A DNA stretch of 64,000 nucleotides, from NCBI RefSeq assembly GCF_029105185.1, contig NZ_JAFMZK010000005.1, positions 186,001 through 250,000 on the forward strand. The letters run 5' to 3'. This document shows positions 42,472 to 52,358 of the stretch, piece after piece (within the stretch, counting starts at the first letter, position 1; each line of letters begins with the position of its first letter). The notes under the pieces were generated by a model. The model worked only from the letters and a program-made list of their open reading frames with translations, was not told the origin of the DNA and did no database searches. The translations under genes and the position numbers were made by a program. This stretch comes from Aliiroseovarius sp. Z3. GTDB taxonomy: Bacteria > Pseudomonadota > Alphaproteobacteria > Rhodobacterales > Rhodobacteraceae.

Positions 42472-43125
42472 ATGACTGATTTTGCCATGCGCCGCACGAT
42501 GATGGTGGACACGCAGGTTCGCCCGTCGGATGTGACCAAGTTCCCGATTATTGACGCGATGCTTTCTGTCCCACGCGAAGACTATGTGCCGGATGCCAAG
42601 CGCGAAGCGGCCTATGTCGGTGAGAATATCGCGCTGGATGGCGGACGTGTTGTACTGGAGCCGCGCACATTGGCGAAGATGCTGGATGCGGTGGATATTC
42701 AGCGTGACGAGTTGGTGCTCGATCTGGGGTGCGGTCTTGGATACAGTTCTGCCGTAGTGGCGCGTCTTGCCGATTTCGTTGTTGCCGTAGAAGCAGACGA
42801 AGCGATGGCGGCAGAAGCACAAGCTAACCTGTCCGAGCACGGGGCCGATAACGTTGCAGTTATCGCTGGTCCGTTGGCGGAGGGGAACGAAAAGAACGGT
42901 CCCTATGATGTTGTTCTGATTCAGGGGGCGGTCGAACTGGTGCCATCTAAGGTCACGGATCAACTGAAGGATGGTGGCCGGATTTGCTGTATTTTCGCCG
43001 AAGGTATGCTGGGCACTGTCAAGGTGGGCTATAAGATTGACGGGAATGTCGTGTGGCGCCACAGCTTTAGCGCCGGGGCACCTGTGATCGACGGGTTTCA
43101 GAAATCCCCCGATTTTGTACTTTGA
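42472..43125 (+). CDS. pcm: protein-L-isoaspartate O-methyltransferase family protein
   Basis: 217 residues. SAM motif I LVLDLGCGLGYSSAVV near 80, preceded by RTLAKMLDAVDIQRDEL and followed by VEADEAMAAEAQANL. It methylates isoaspartate in damaged proteins; the catalytic Ser/Thr region before motif I is less typical (GGRVVLEPR), so a related methyltransferase is possible. ATG 42472 starts MTDFAMRRTMMVDTQ; the longer frame from 42403 overlaps nothing but lacks a site. Confidence 0.85.
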   Translation: MTDFAMRRTMMVDTQVRPSDVTKFPIIDAMLSVPREDYVPDAKREAAYVGENIALDGGRVVLEPRTLAKMLDAVDIQRDELVLDLGCGLGYSSAVVARLADFVVAVEADEAMAAEAQANLSEHGADNVAVIAGPLAEGNEKNGPYDVVLIQGAVELVPSKVTDQLKDGGRICCIFAEGMLGTVKVGYKIDGNVVWRHSFSAGAPVIDGFQKSPDFVL

Positions 43126-43181
43126 TGAGATACGGGACGGTGCTGTCTTAAGCGCGCCCAGCCCGATATGAATGAGGTTGC

Positions 43182-44579
43182 ATGATGGCCGGTCGATTTG
43201 GAATGAAATGTGCTGGTGTTCTGATGGCGATCGGTGTTTCGCTCACCCATGCGCCGCTGGCCATGGCGGAAACACTGTCGGATGCGATGGCAGCCGCTTA
43301 CAAGCACAGTGGTCTGTTGGATCAAAACCAGGCTCTGCTGCGCGCGGCGGATGAAGATGTCGCGATTGCGCAGGCGGCGCTGCGCCCGACCCTGAGTTAC
43401 GCCATTTCTCATGGCTGGACGAACCCGAACACAAGCATTTCCGGAAATTCCGGATGGGCCACATCTGCGTCTTTGACAGCCGAGTTCCTGATTTACAATT
43501 TCGGGCGGGGTAAGGCAGCCGTTGCAGCTCAGAAAGAGATTGTGCTGGCCACGCGCGACAGTTTGATCAGTGTCGAACAGCAAATCCTGCTGCGTGCCGT
43601 AAAGGCGTATGTGGATGTCAGATCGGCCGTCGAAAACGCGCAGCTTCAAGGCAATTCGGTTCGGGTTCTGACGCAGGAACTGCGTGCGGCCAACGACCGG
43701 TTCGAAGTGGGTGAAGTGACGCAAACCGATGTTGCCTTGGCGCAAGCTCGACTGGCGGCCGCCCGCGCAAACGAAGCCTCGGCGCGCGGCAATCTTGCCA
43801 TCGCGCGCGAGGAATATCGTGCGGCAACCGGGGATTTGCCGGGGTCATTGTCCGTACCACCTGCCTTGCCAATGACAGCAAAAACATTGGATGCGGCAAA
43901 AGCCATCGCACGGCAGGGCCATCCTGATATTCTTGCGGCACAACACAACGTGGCGGCGGCCGACCTTGCCATCGAGATTTCGATGGCGGCCATGAAGCCC
44001 GCGCTGGTTGGCAGTGCGGAAACCAAATGGCAGGACGTGGGTGGGGCGGATTTTGTCTCAAACAGTGTTGGCGTGGCGCTTCGCGGAACCATCTATTCGG
44101 GTGGCAAACTGTCGGCTGACTATCGCAAGGCGGTCGCCAACGCCGAAGCCGCACGCGCCGGGTTGCACCAAGCGCGTCTGGGTGTTGATCAGGGTGTCGC
44201 GAATGCTTGGGCGCAGCTTGCCATTGCTGCCGCATCTCTTGAAGCCACCGAGCGTCAGATCCGTGCCAGCCGTGTTGCCCTGCGTGGCGCACGAGAAGAG
44301 GCGCAGTTGGGATCGCGCACCACGCTTGACGTATTGAATGCCGAGCAAGAGCTGCTGAACGCGGAAGCCAGCCGCATCACCGCACAATCCAACCAGTACC
44401 TCGCCGCCTATTCTTTGTTGTCCTCGATGGGCTTATTAACGGCAGAGCACTTGAAACTGGGCGTGGTGATCTATGATCCCGAAGCCTATTACAACACGGT
44501 CAAGTCCGCTCCTGTCCACCGGGTTAGCCCGCAGGGCAAGCGATTAGACAGCTTGTTGGAAGCACTTGGCAAAAATTGA
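43182..44579 (+). CDS. TolC-family outer membrane efflux protein
   Basis: 465 residues. Signal peptide about 1-29 ending APLAMA, then a long helical hairpin repeated twice (DEDVAIAQAALRPTLSYAIS; RFEVGEVTQTDVALAQARLA near 180; REEAQLGSRTTLDVLNAEQE near 375), typical of TolC. It would form the outer membrane channel of type I secretion or RND efflux; no partner gene is nearby. A second ATG at 43185 is equally placed. Pcm lies 56 bases upstream, an arrangement common in this family. Confidence 0.9.
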   Translation: MMAGRFGMKCAGVLMAIGVSLTHAPLAMAETLSDAMAAAYKHSGLLDQNQALLRAADEDVAIAQAALRPTLSYAISHGWTNPNTSISGNSGWATSASLTAEFLIYNFGRGKAAVAAQKEIVLATRDSLISVEQQILLRAVKAYVDVRSAVENAQLQGNSVRVLTQELRAANDRFEVGEVTQTDVALAQARLAAARANEASARGNLAIAREEYRAATGDLPGSLSVPPALPMTAKTLDAAKAIARQGHPDILAAQHNVAAADLAIEISMAAMKPALVGSAETKWQDVGGADFVSNSVGVALRGTIYSGGKLSADYRKAVANAEAARAGLHQARLGVDQGVANAWAQLAIAAASLEATERQIRASRVALRGAREEAQLGSRTTLDVLNAEQELLNAEASRITAQSNQYLAAYSLLSSMGLLTAEHLKLGVVIYDPEAYYNTVKSAPVHRVSPQGKRLDSLLEALGKN

Positions 44580-44679
44580 AACAGTTCGTTCAGTTGTGCG
44601 AACGCTCTGCATTGGGTAGTGTTCTGGTAATGAAGGCCGGACGGACCGGTCCAAGGAACAATTTTGCAGGTGTTTTTGC

Positions 44680-45543
44680 ATGTCTGACCCGGTTTCAAAT
44701 GCCGAGATAGAGGATGTACTGTCCTCGATTCGTCGGTTGATTTCTGAGAGCAAGGCGACCGATGGGCGCGCGGATTCAGGTAAGGCAGAAAAGCTGGTCC
44801 TGACACCCGCGTTTCGCGTACATGATGAGAGCAGCGCAAAACCCTCGGGCACGGCAGATGACCGCAACCCGGCCCCGGAACAATCGACCGCGTCTGCGAC
44901 GCCCCCTCAAAACACGCCAGAAGAAGGCGCAGACCCAGGCGAAGCTGAACGGCGAGGTCCGGTTTTCTCGCACCGCGGTTACACCTTGTCGCCGGATGAC
45001 GAGCTTGAAGACTATTCGGAAGACATGTCTGCGTCCCCGGACCACGCGGCAAGCCTGACCGGACGTGTCTCGGAGTTCGAGAAGGTCGTCAATAGCCCAG
45101 ACGATGTGTGGGAAGCAGACGGTGGGGATGAGACAACCCAGACCGATGTCTTGATGTTCCACGCGGCGCGACTGAAAACCGAGGATGAAAACACCATCGT
45201 TGGCGAAAGCGAACCGGAAAACTGGTCGGCCAAGTCTACCGATGACGACGCTGATGAAGCGCCGTTTATGGCCGTAACTGATCCCGAAGACGTGGAACCT
45301 GCGCCGCCCGCCAGAATTGTCGAGCACCACGCTGAGCGGATGCCTCCAAGCCCGGTTGGGCGTGAGGTCGAGATTGTGGACGATGACACTGACATCATCG
45401 ATGAAGAAGTCGTTCAGGCGATGGTCGCCCGTCTGGTGCGCGAAGAGTTGCAAGGCGAGGTTGGGGAAAAGATCACCCAGTCGATACGTCGCTTTGTCCG
45501 TCGCGAGATTGAGCGCGCGCTGACCCTGAAAGGGTTGGAGTAA
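44680..45543 (+). CDS. PopZ/DUF2497-like acidic protein
   Basis: 287 residues in three parts. N-terminal EIEDVLSSIRRLISES (9-24) resembles the short conserved helix of PopZ (ExILxSIRRII). A long acidic, Pro/Ala-rich, probably disordered middle runs 25-230. The C-terminal helices EEVVQAMVARLVREEL and EKITQSIRRFVRREIERAL resemble the PopZ oligomerisation region. PopZ organises cell poles in Caulobacter. Here polar function is inference. It follows the TolC gene by 100 bases. Confidence 0.7.
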   Translation: MSDPVSNAEIEDVLSSIRRLISESKATDGRADSGKAEKLVLTPAFRVHDESSAKPSGTADDRNPAPEQSTASATPPQNTPEEGADPGEAERRGPVFSHRGYTLSPDDELEDYSEDMSASPDHAASLTGRVSEFEKVVNSPDDVWEADGGDETTQTDVLMFHAARLKTEDENTIVGESEPENWSAKSTDDDADEAPFMAVTDPEDVEPAPPARIVEHHAERMPPSPVGREVEIVDDDTDIIDEEVVQAMVARLVREELQGEVGEKITQSIRRFVRREIERALTLKGLE

Positions 45544-45553
45544 GCGCTCCTCG

Positions 45554-46999
45554 TCACTCTGCAAGTGACAGAAATTGGTCAAGGTCCAGATGGGCTTCGA
45601 CATGCTGGGCCAAGGCGTTCAGCGTGTCTTCTATGCGGGTTTCATAGCCGGTTGACGCTGCGGTTGCCCCCAAACGTTCCAAATAGGCTTTCCTGAACCC
45701 ATCCGCCGAGAACAGCCCATGCAGATAGCATCCCAAAACGCGGCCATCGGCGCTGGCTGCTCCTTCGGGTCGATCACCAACCGATAGCCACGCCCTTGCC
45801 GTGTCGGGGCCGGAGCTGCGACCGAGATGGATCTCGTAGCCCGAGACAGCCTCGCCCGAGGCGATGTGGCGGGCTTTGCTCAGGGCAAGGGTCTTCTTCG
45901 GTTCCAGATGAGTTGTGATTTGAAGATGTCCCAGACCTGTTACCTGCCCGGGTGATCCTTCGATCCCGTCCGGGTCGACAATTGTCTGCCCCAGCATTTG
46001 ATAGCCGCCACATATCCCCAACACGTGACCGCCGCGCCGGATATGGGCGGCAAGGTCTATGTCCCAACCCTGGGCGCGGAAGTCGGCAAGGTCGGCAATC
46101 GTGGACTTGGAACCGGGGATCAGCACAAGATCGGCGTCGCCGGGCAGGGCGCGGCCCGGTTCGATGATGTCGACCGTCACTTCGGGTTCGTTGACCAGCG
46201 GGTCAAGGTCATCAAAATTGGCAATCCGGTTCAAGCGCGGCACTGCGATCTTGAATGCGCCACCGGGGCGGGTGGCGATGTCCATCACGTCTTCCGCAGG
46301 CAAGCGCCACGCGTCGGCAAACCAGGGCAGGGTGCCCAGATCATGCCATCCGGTGCGGTTCGCGATTGCGGCGGCACCGTCGGCGAACAGGGTGGGGTCG
46401 CCGCGAAACTTGTTGATCAGGAAGGCTTTGATCCGCGCGCGGTCCTCGTCAGGCAGCACGGCGTGCGTGCCCACAAGCTGTGCAATCACGCCGCCGCGGT
46501 CAATATCACCGGCCAGAATGACGGGCAGGTTTGCAGCCTCGGCAAAGCCCATATTGGCAATGTCACCGGCGCGCAGATTGATCTCGGCCGGGCTGCCGGC
46601 GCCTTCGACAATGATCAGATCGCGGCCAGCGCCTAGCCTGTGAAAGCTGTCCAGCACGCGCGGCATCAGATCGGCTTTCGCTTTGCCATAATCGCGGGCC
46701 TTCATTGTGGCGAACCGTTGCCCCTGAACAATGACCTGCGCGCCTGTGTCGGTTTCTGGTTTCAGCAACACGGGGTTCATGTCGACCATTGGCTCCAACC
46801 CACAGGCACGAGCCTGAAGGGCCTGCGCGCGGCCGATCTCGCCGCCATCGACGGTTACAGCGGCATTGTTGGACATGTTTTGGGGCTTGAACGGGGCCAC
46901 GCTCAGGCCGCGCGCTGCAAAAACGCGTGCAATCCCTGCCACCAGCAAGGACTTCCCCACGTTTGAGCCAGCACCCTGTATCATAATCGCTTTGGTCAT
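45554..46999 (-). CDS. cobQ: cobyric acid synthase CobQ
   Basis: 481 residues. The ATPase head [17 protein letters not shown] near 6, [17 protein letters not shown] near 160, and the C-terminal glutamine amidotransferase with the nucleophile in [14 protein letters not shown] near 330 and His in YLHGLF near 440. It amidates four carboxyls of adenosyl-cobyrinate a,c-diamide in aerobic or anaerobic B12 synthesis. It is convergent with the PopZ-like gene; no other cob gene is in view. Confidence 0.95.
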   Translation of the reverse strand: MTKAIMIQGAGSNVGKSLLVAGIARVFAARGLSVAPFKPQNMSNNAAVTVDGGEIGRAQALQARACGLEPMVDMNPVLLKPETDTGAQVIVQGQRFATMKARDYGKAKADLMPRVLDSFHRLGAGRDLIIVEGAGSPAEINLRAGDIANMGFAEAANLPVILAGDIDRGGVIAQLVGTHAVLPDEDRARIKAFLINKFRGDPTLFADGAAAIANRTGWHDLGTLPWFADAWRLPAEDVMDIATRPGGAFKIAVPRLNRIANFDDLDPLVNEPEVTVDIIEPGRALPGDADLVLIPGSKSTIADLADFRAQGWDIDLAAHIRRGGHVLGICGGYQMLGQTIVDPDGIEGSPGQVTGLGHLQITTHLEPKKTLALSKARHIASGEAVSGYEIHLGRSSGPDTARAWLSVGDRPEGAASADGRVLGCYLHGLFSADGFRKAYLERLGATAASTGYETRIEDTLNALAQHVEAHLDLDQFLSLAE

Positions 47000-47066
47000 A
47001 CCGGTTGCATAGGGACTTTTCGCAAATCTGCCCAGCCCTGAACCGACCGATGAGTCACCATCAGCG

Positions 47067-47089
47067 AAAAACGCGCCCCATGGGGCGCG
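47067..47089 (-). terminator. terminator after the 105-residue gene
   Basis: The palindrome CGCGCCCCATGGGGCGCG (47072-47089) is followed on the minus strand by five T. Confidence 0.85.
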
Positions 47090-47119
47090 ACCTCTCTCAA
47101 CCCGAAACGGATTGTTTGC

Positions 47120-47437
47120 TTATGCAGCTTCTGCCTGTGCGGCGTTGCGCCGCTCGCTTTCTTCGCGGCTGAGTGCCACCGAGGTGCGAATGCCTTTGGA
47201 AACAAATTCCATCAGACCCTTCACAACGCGTTCGTTGGGGTCAATGCCAGCACAGCTCAGCACTTCACGCCCATCGCGCGAACGTGCCCAGCGGGCAATC
47301 TGATCCGGGCCATTGCCATACTTTTTGTCATCGGCAATAGCGTCGTCCAAGGCAGCCAATACCACAGCGGCAAACAATTTGCGCGCGCGGTTGCCTTGTT
47401 CGTTGTTGAAAGCGGTACCGTCTACGGAGTCCAGCAT
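47120..47437 (-). CDS. small conserved protein, probably DUF6280-type
   Basis: 105 residues, mainly helical: GNRARKLFAAVVLAALDDAI, YGNGPDQIARWARSRDGREV, LSCAGIDPNERVVKGLMEFV. It looks like a family common in Rhodobacteraceae but I cannot name a function; the DUF6280 label is from memory and uncertain. AAAGGACGACC precedes ATG 47437, and a strong terminator follows, so it is monocistronic. Confidence 0.7.
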   Translation of the reverse strand: MLDSVDGTAFNNEQGNRARKLFAAVVLAALDDAIADDKKYGNGPDQIARWARSRDGREVLSCAGIDPNERVVKGLMEFVSKGIRTSVALSREESERRNAAQAEAA

Positions 47438-47652
47438 GGTCGTCCTTTATTATTCTTGCTCTTGCGCTCGTCGGAGTAGCGGACAATATGGCGTTTTCTG
47501 CGCGATTCGGTATCCCCGCAGCCACATGCCTGCTATGCGTTTATTGCATACCTCTGGCCCCAGACATGCGAAATACGTCGCCTTGCCAGAGCCAGACCAC
47601 CAAGATATAGGTGCAGGCCAACAGAGTTCAACCTTTTGCGAAGGTTTATGGC

Positions 47653-48216
47653 ATGCCCAAAATCAATGGTAACGAAATCCGCCCCGGCAACGTGTTGGAG
47701 CATAATGGTGGCCTTTGGGCTGCGGTAAAGGTCGATCACGTCAAGCCCGGCAAAGGCGGCGCGTTTGCTCAGGTCGAAATGAAGAACCTGCGCAACGGAT
47801 CAAAACTGAACGAGCGTTTCCGGTCTGCGGACAAAGTCGAACGTGTGCGTCTGGAACAGAAAGACCAACAGTTCCTTTATGAAGATGACGGCATGCTGAT
47901 CTTCATGGACACGGAAACCTATGAGCAGAACCAGATCCCTGCCGATCTGCTGGGCGACCGCCGCCCCTTCCTGCAGGACGGCATGACCATCGTCGTCGAA
48001 TTTTACGAGACCGAGGCCCTGAACGCGACCTTGCCGCAGAAAGTCACCTGCACCATCGAGGAGACGGAGCCGGTCGTCAAAGGCCAGACTGCTGCGAACA
48101 GTTTCAAACCTGCGCTTTTGGACAATGGTGTGCGCATTTCCGTGCCACCCTTCGTTGGGCAGGGCGAGGCGATCGTGGTGAACACAGAGACCATGGAATA
48201 TTCCGAGCGCGCGTGA
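47653..48216 (+). CDS. efp: translation elongation factor P
   Basis: 187 residues in three beta-barrel domains. Lys34 in [15 protein letters not shown] is the residue that is beta-lysylated in E. coli EF-P; it relieves ribosome stalls at polyproline. The closing [20 protein letters not shown] is the family signature. ATG 47653 ([14 protein letters not shown]) is chosen over 47611 by homology and GAAGG upstream. Confidence 0.95.
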   Translation: MPKINGNEIRPGNVLEHNGGLWAAVKVDHVKPGKGGAFAQVEMKNLRNGSKLNERFRSADKVERVRLEQKDQQFLYEDDGMLIFMDTETYEQNQIPADLLGDRRPFLQDGMTIVVEFYETEALNATLPQKVTCTIEETEPVVKGQTAANSFKPALLDNGVRISVPPFVGQGEAIVVNTETMEYSERA

Positions 48217-48238
48217 CGCGCGCTTATGAAGGCAATCG

Positions 48239-48265
48239 GGGCAGGGCGGTCGCTCTGCCCTTTTT
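48239..48265 (+). terminator. terminator after efp
   Basis: GGGCAG (48239-48244) pairs with CTGCCC (48255-48260), with inner GCG/CGC pairing, followed by TTTTT. Confidence 0.8.
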
Positions 48266-48291
48266 CGTTGGGGTTCAAACTGGGGGCACAT

Positions 48292-48837
48292 ATGACGACC
48301 ATTCTGTTCAACAAACCCTTCAACGTGCTGTCCCAATTCACTGATAAAGGTTCCGAAGGATCACCGCGCCAGACCCTGTCCGATTACATTGACCTGCCGG
48401 GTGTCTATCCCGCCGGGCGACTTGACCGCGACAGCGAAGGGCTGCTGGTTCTGACGGATGACGGTAAGCTACAGGCCAAAATCGCCAATCCCCGTCATAA
48501 ATTGCCCAAGACCTATTGGGTTCAGGTCGAAGGGATACCGGATGAGGCTGCATTGCAGGCGTTGCGTGATGGTGTCGCGCTAAAAGATGGCATGACCCGC
48601 CCCGCAAAAGTCCGTCGCATGGAGGAACCCAGGTCGCTGTGGTTGCGCGATCCCCCCGTGCGGTTTCGCAAATCCGTGCCGGATTGCTGGATCGAACTTA
48701 CGATCCGTGAAGGCAAGAACCGGCAGGTCCGTCGGATGACCGCCGCAGTGGGGCATCCAACCCTGCGTCTGATCCGGTCTGCGGTCGGGGCATGGACGTT
48801 GGACGGGTTGGCGTCCGGAAAATGGCGGCACGCCTGA
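48292..48837 (+). CDS. RluE-like 23S rRNA pseudouridine synthase
   Basis: 181 residues, RsuA/RluE type without an S4 domain. Catalytic Asp in [20 protein letters not shown] near 42, KTYWVQVEG near 72 and [19 protein letters not shown] near 140. RluE modifies U2457 of 23S rRNA in E. coli. The start ATG 48292 opens [16 protein letters not shown]; the earlier frame covers the efp terminator. Confidence 0.88.
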   Translation: MTTILFNKPFNVLSQFTDKGSEGSPRQTLSDYIDLPGVYPAGRLDRDSEGLLVLTDDGKLQAKIANPRHKLPKTYWVQVEGIPDEAALQALRDGVALKDGMTRPAKVRRMEEPRSLWLRDPPVRFRKSVPDCWIELTIREGKNRQVRRMTAAVGHPTLRLIRSAVGAWTLDGLASGKWRHA

Positions 48838-48843
48838 GGCGCG

Positions 48844-49587
48844 TTATCCCGTCCAGGATACCGAAGCATCACCGGCTTGCATGTCCGTGCCTGCCCGATC
48901 AAAGCGCAGATAGGCGATGGCCTGATTCCCGGACTGGGTAAACAACGTGCCCGCGGGTTTGCCATATGCCACGATCTGCGTGCCGATGGGGGCCGTGCCG
49001 TCGATCTGGACCACTGCCAACCCTTTTTTCAGACCCGTCTTATGTTTCATGCGGGCCGTCACCTCTTGCCCGACATAGCAGCCCTTGCGGAAATCCACGC
49101 CGTTCAGCCGGTCCAGCCCCGCCTCGAGCGGATAGGTGTCGGGCGTTAATTCGATGCCGGTTTCCGGGATGCAATGGGCGACACGGATGGCATCCCAATC
49201 GATGCTATCCTGTGCGGCTTGCCCGTCATAGGCACGCCAGCCAAGCGCCTCATGTCTGGGGTCTGCTAAGGCACCAGCAGGCCTGTCACCAATTCCGCGC
49301 GATGGCGTAATATCGGTCGATGTAATCTGTACGTCTGCCCGCAGCTTGTACATGGTAAGCCGCTGGGCCAGCGAAGCCGCGAGCGGTTCTGCCACGTCCA
49401 GCAGGATCGCCTCTTCGTCCTGCACCAGAAAGAAGTCCGCCAGATATTTGCCCTGCGGGGTCAGCAGGGCGGCATATACCATTCCGTCGGCCAGCTTGTT
49501 CACGTCGTTGCTGATGAGACCCTGAAGAAAATCCTGCCGATCACTGCCAGCGATGCGCAGAACGGTGCGCGGTGTGTCTGTGGTCAT
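48844..49587 (-). CDS. ygfZ: YgfZ/GcvT-domain folate-binding protein
   Basis: 247 residues. IAGSDRQDFLQGLISNDVNK near 12, and the YgfZ signature FRKGCYVGQEVTARMKH near 167 with its conserved Cys. It supports iron-sulfur cluster assembly or repair using folate. ATG 49587 has AGGAGAG before it. It is convergent with the RluE-like gene. Confidence 0.9.
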   Translation of the reverse strand: MTTDTPRTVLRIAGSDRQDFLQGLISNDVNKLADGMVYAALLTPQGKYLADFFLVQDEEAILLDVAEPLAASLAQRLTMYKLRADVQITSTDITPSRGIGDRPAGALADPRHEALGWRAYDGQAAQDSIDWDAIRVAHCIPETGIELTPDTYPLEAGLDRLNGVDFRKGCYVGQEVTARMKHKTGLKKGLAVVQIDGTAPIGTQIVAYGKPAGTLFTQSGNQAIAYLRFDRAGTDMQAGDASVSWTG

Positions 49588-49640
49588 TCTGCTCTCCTGT
49601 CGCCGTCCCATATATAGACATGCGCGTTTAAAGCGAAAGG

Positions 49641-51518
49641 TCAGTCGCGGCTGTTTCCCACCAGGCCACGAAACAGATTGCGCACCGACCAACGGGATGG
49701 TTCGGCCTGTTCGACCTGTGGCAGGCGTTGTTTGCGGCGTTTGCGTCGGGTGGGGGTCGGCGCGCGTGTGCCTTCGTCCTGGAACTGCAATTTGTAAAGC
49801 TGCGCATAGATGCCACCACGCGCCAAGAGCTCATCATGCGTGCCCTGATCGACCACTTGCCCCTGATCCATCACCACGATCTTGTGGGCCTCGCGCACGG
49901 TCGCCAGGCGGTGGGCGATGACCAGTGTCGTGCGATCCTTGGACAGCTCGTCCAATGCCTTTTGCACCAACTTCTCGGATTTTGCGTCCAGGGCCGATGT
50001 GGCTTCGTCCAACAACAAAAACGGTGCGTTGCGCAGAACGGCCCGGGCGATCGCCACGCGCTGTCGCTGCCCGCCCGACAGGTTCGACCCGCGCGGCCCA
50101 GCCTGCGTGTCCAACCCATGCTCCATTTGTGGCAGGAAATCCGAAACATGTGCCACATCCAGCGCATGTTTCAGCTTCTTCTCATCGACATCAGTGCGCC
50201 CCATCAGGATGTTGTCGCGCAAGGTTTCGTCGAACAAGAGCGCCTCTTGGCTGACGACCGAGAACAGCCCGCGCAATTTGTTCAGCGGCAGGCGTGTCAC
50301 ATCCGTTCCACCAACCATAACCTTGCCAGTCTTGGCGTCCGCCAGCCGTGTCAAAAGGTTGAAGACCGTGCTTTTCCCCGCGCCGGAGGCCCCGACAAGG
50401 GCCGTCGTTTTACCCGCCTCCGCGGTAAAGCTCGCACCTCGCAGAACCGGTGTGTCGCCATAAGAGAAGCTGACATCCTTCAGCTCGATCCGGGCTTTGC
50501 GCGCCGGGATGGGCAGTGCGGCTGGCGTCGCGGGTGACAGGATTGACGGGCGTTCATCAAAGACATTGCGGATGCGCGCAAGGCTTGCCAAAGCCGCCTG
50601 CCAGGCACCCGACACCTTGCCAAGGTTCCGGAGCGGGTCGAAAACCAGCGCCATGGCGGTGAAGAAGCTCATGAACTCACCGACCGTCTTGGCGCCTGAA
50701 TTGATTTGCATCCCGCCATAAACCAGCACGCCGAAGAAGCCGACAGCGGCGATGATATCGACCATCGCGACGATCCCGCCCTGATTGGCCTGACTTTGCA
50801 AATGGGTGCGGGCGAAGGCGTCAATCTCACGATCTACGCGTCCTTGTTCGTGGCGTTCGGTGCCAGACAGTTTGATCGAGTTGATGCCGTGGAAAATCTC
50901 GTCCAGCCGGGTCGAGATCTGGGCCGCCGACGATCGGCTGTCGGTGGTCGTGCGGCGCACGCGCTTTTGCAGGATGCCCATTGGAATGGTCAGGATTGGT
51001 GCAGCGGCGACGGCCACAACAACCCAAAGCCAGTCGATGGACAGGGCCACGCCCAAAAGCGCCAGAAGTGACACGACATCGCGGGCGACCGCAGCCAGCA
51101 CGACCTCCCATATGGTCGCGATGGCCTGAGCGTCTCCGCGTACGCGTTCGATCAGGGTGCCGGGGGAGTTGTCGCGAAAAAAGTTGCTGTCCAGCCGCAA
51201 CATATGCGCAACCATGTCCGACTGCAGTTTTGCAGCCACACGTTGCCCCACATGCACCATCAACACGCGATGCCCAAAGGCCGCCACAGCGCGTGTGATG
51301 AAGATGGCCGCCACGATCAGGGCAACCATCACGATCGACGATGTGCTGCCCGACGAAAACGCAACGTCGAACATCGGCTTGATCATGTAGCTCAGCCCCC
51401 CAAGTGCCAGACCTTCCAGCAGCATCAGGAAAACAGCGGCAATAAGCGGCCATCGATAGGCACGCATATAGCTGCGCCACATCCAGCGGATCATGTCAGG
51501 GCGCTTGATTTCGCTCAT
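49641..51518 (-). CDS. ABC exporter, fused permease-ATPase (MsbA-like)
   Basis: 625 residues. An N-terminal six-helix domain (about 20-320), then Walker [18 protein letters not shown] near 393, signature SGGQRQRVAIARAVL near 495, Walker B FLLLDEATSALD near 518 and H-loop VIAHRLATV near 548. A basic tail (TPTRRKRRKQR) follows. MsbA-type exporters flip lipid A or drugs; the substrate is not fixed. It shares a 4-base overlap with the phosphatase gene. Confidence 0.9.
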   Translation of the reverse strand: MSEIKRPDMIRWMWRSYMRAYRWPLIAAVFLMLLEGLALGGLSYMIKPMFDVAFSSGSTSSIVMVALIVAAIFITRAVAAFGHRVLMVHVGQRVAAKLQSDMVAHMLRLDSNFFRDNSPGTLIERVRGDAQAIATIWEVVLAAVARDVVSLLALLGVALSIDWLWVVVAVAAAPILTIPMGILQKRVRRTTTDSRSSAAQISTRLDEIFHGINSIKLSGTERHEQGRVDREIDAFARTHLQSQANQGGIVAMVDIIAAVGFFGVLVYGGMQINSGAKTVGEFMSFFTAMALVFDPLRNLGKVSGAWQAALASLARIRNVFDERPSILSPATPAALPIPARKARIELKDVSFSYGDTPVLRGASFTAEAGKTTALVGASGAGKSTVFNLLTRLADAKTGKVMVGGTDVTRLPLNKLRGLFSVVSQEALLFDETLRDNILMGRTDVDEKKLKHALDVAHVSDFLPQMEHGLDTQAGPRGSNLSGGQRQRVAIARAVLRNAPFLLLDEATSALDAKSEKLVQKALDELSKDRTTLVIAHRLATVREAHKIVVMDQGQVVDQGTHDELLARGGIYAQLYKLQFQDEGTRAPTPTRRKRRKQRLPQVEQAEPSRWSVRNLFRGLVGNSRD

Positions 51519-52201
51519 CCTTTGCTCCGCTTGGCGAGAAACGAGGCGGTCACCGCCTCCGGGTCATAGTGGTTTGCCAACCAGTCACGCACCGGGATTG
51601 GATCGGCCTCGCAATGGGTGGCATAGCTGTCCAAAAGATGATCCAGAATGCCCGCCTTTGACCAGCGTTGATGTGCGTATTTCAATGACAGTTGCGCCCG
51701 TGCCGCGTCGATGCTGGCGTCTTTCTGATCCAACAGATAAAGCGCGGCGGCTATCCCGGTGCGGTCGGCCCCGGACTTGCAATGGATCAGCATCGGTTTC
51801 TCGACCTTTTCCATCAGGTCAAGCAGGTCCAGGTAATCCTTTGGGCTGCCCAGAACGCGGGCGAACAGTTCGTGGTCATGCAGGGCCATGCCAAAATCCC
51901 TGCAGGCTTCCTTCTCAAACAGGTAGTAGGAAAACTTGTCCGCCCCCCGCAGATTGATCACGCTTCTAATGCCGATTTTTTGCAGGGCCGGGAAGTGGAA
52001 CGGGTCAGGCTGATTGGATCGCCATGCTTCGGTCGACAACTGGTAACGATTGGGCAGAATACGGCGCAGAAACGCATGATCCACGATGTTGTTGTGACGC
52101 CGCGCGGCCCGGCGCCCTTCAGGCGTCGAGATGTCGGTGCCAAACGAGCTTTTCCAGCCCCGTTCCCATTGTTTGATCCGGGCATAGACCTTGGAAAACA
52201 T
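51515..52201 (-). CDS. tyrosine/dual-specificity protein phosphatase
   Basis: 228 residues. The P-loop LIHCKSGADRTG has Cys141 and Arg147; RSVINLRGADKFSYYLFEKE near 79-98 precedes it. In this type the substrate could be a phosphotyrosine protein or phosphoinositide-like lipid. ATG 52201 with TGGAGAC upstream is chosen; the longer frame to 52282 overlaps the divergent gene. Coupled to the MsbA-like exporter by ATGA, suggesting an envelope-related role. Confidence 0.85.
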   Translation of the reverse strand: MFSKVYARIKQWERGWKSSFGTDISTPEGRRAARRHNNIVDHAFLRRILPNRYQLSTEAWRSNQPDPFHFPALQKIGIRSVINLRGADKFSYYLFEKEACRDFGMALHDHELFARVLGSPKDYLDLLDLMEKVEKPMLIHCKSGADRTGIAAALYLLDQKDASIDAARAQLSLKYAHQRWSKAGILDHLLDSYATHCEADPIPVRDWLANHYDPEAVTASFLAKRSKG

Positions 52202-52358
52202 GGTGTCTCCAGTTCGCAAGCCCGGCAAAGATGCGGGCGGTATCCCGGCGGTGTATCCTGTCGGGCTGATCCAGACAAGCATAGCGGACAGGCGGGTTGT
52301 TGACGCGGGTACGACGGCAGATTACCGATTGGGAAACCTTCTATATGACGAGCGCGCT

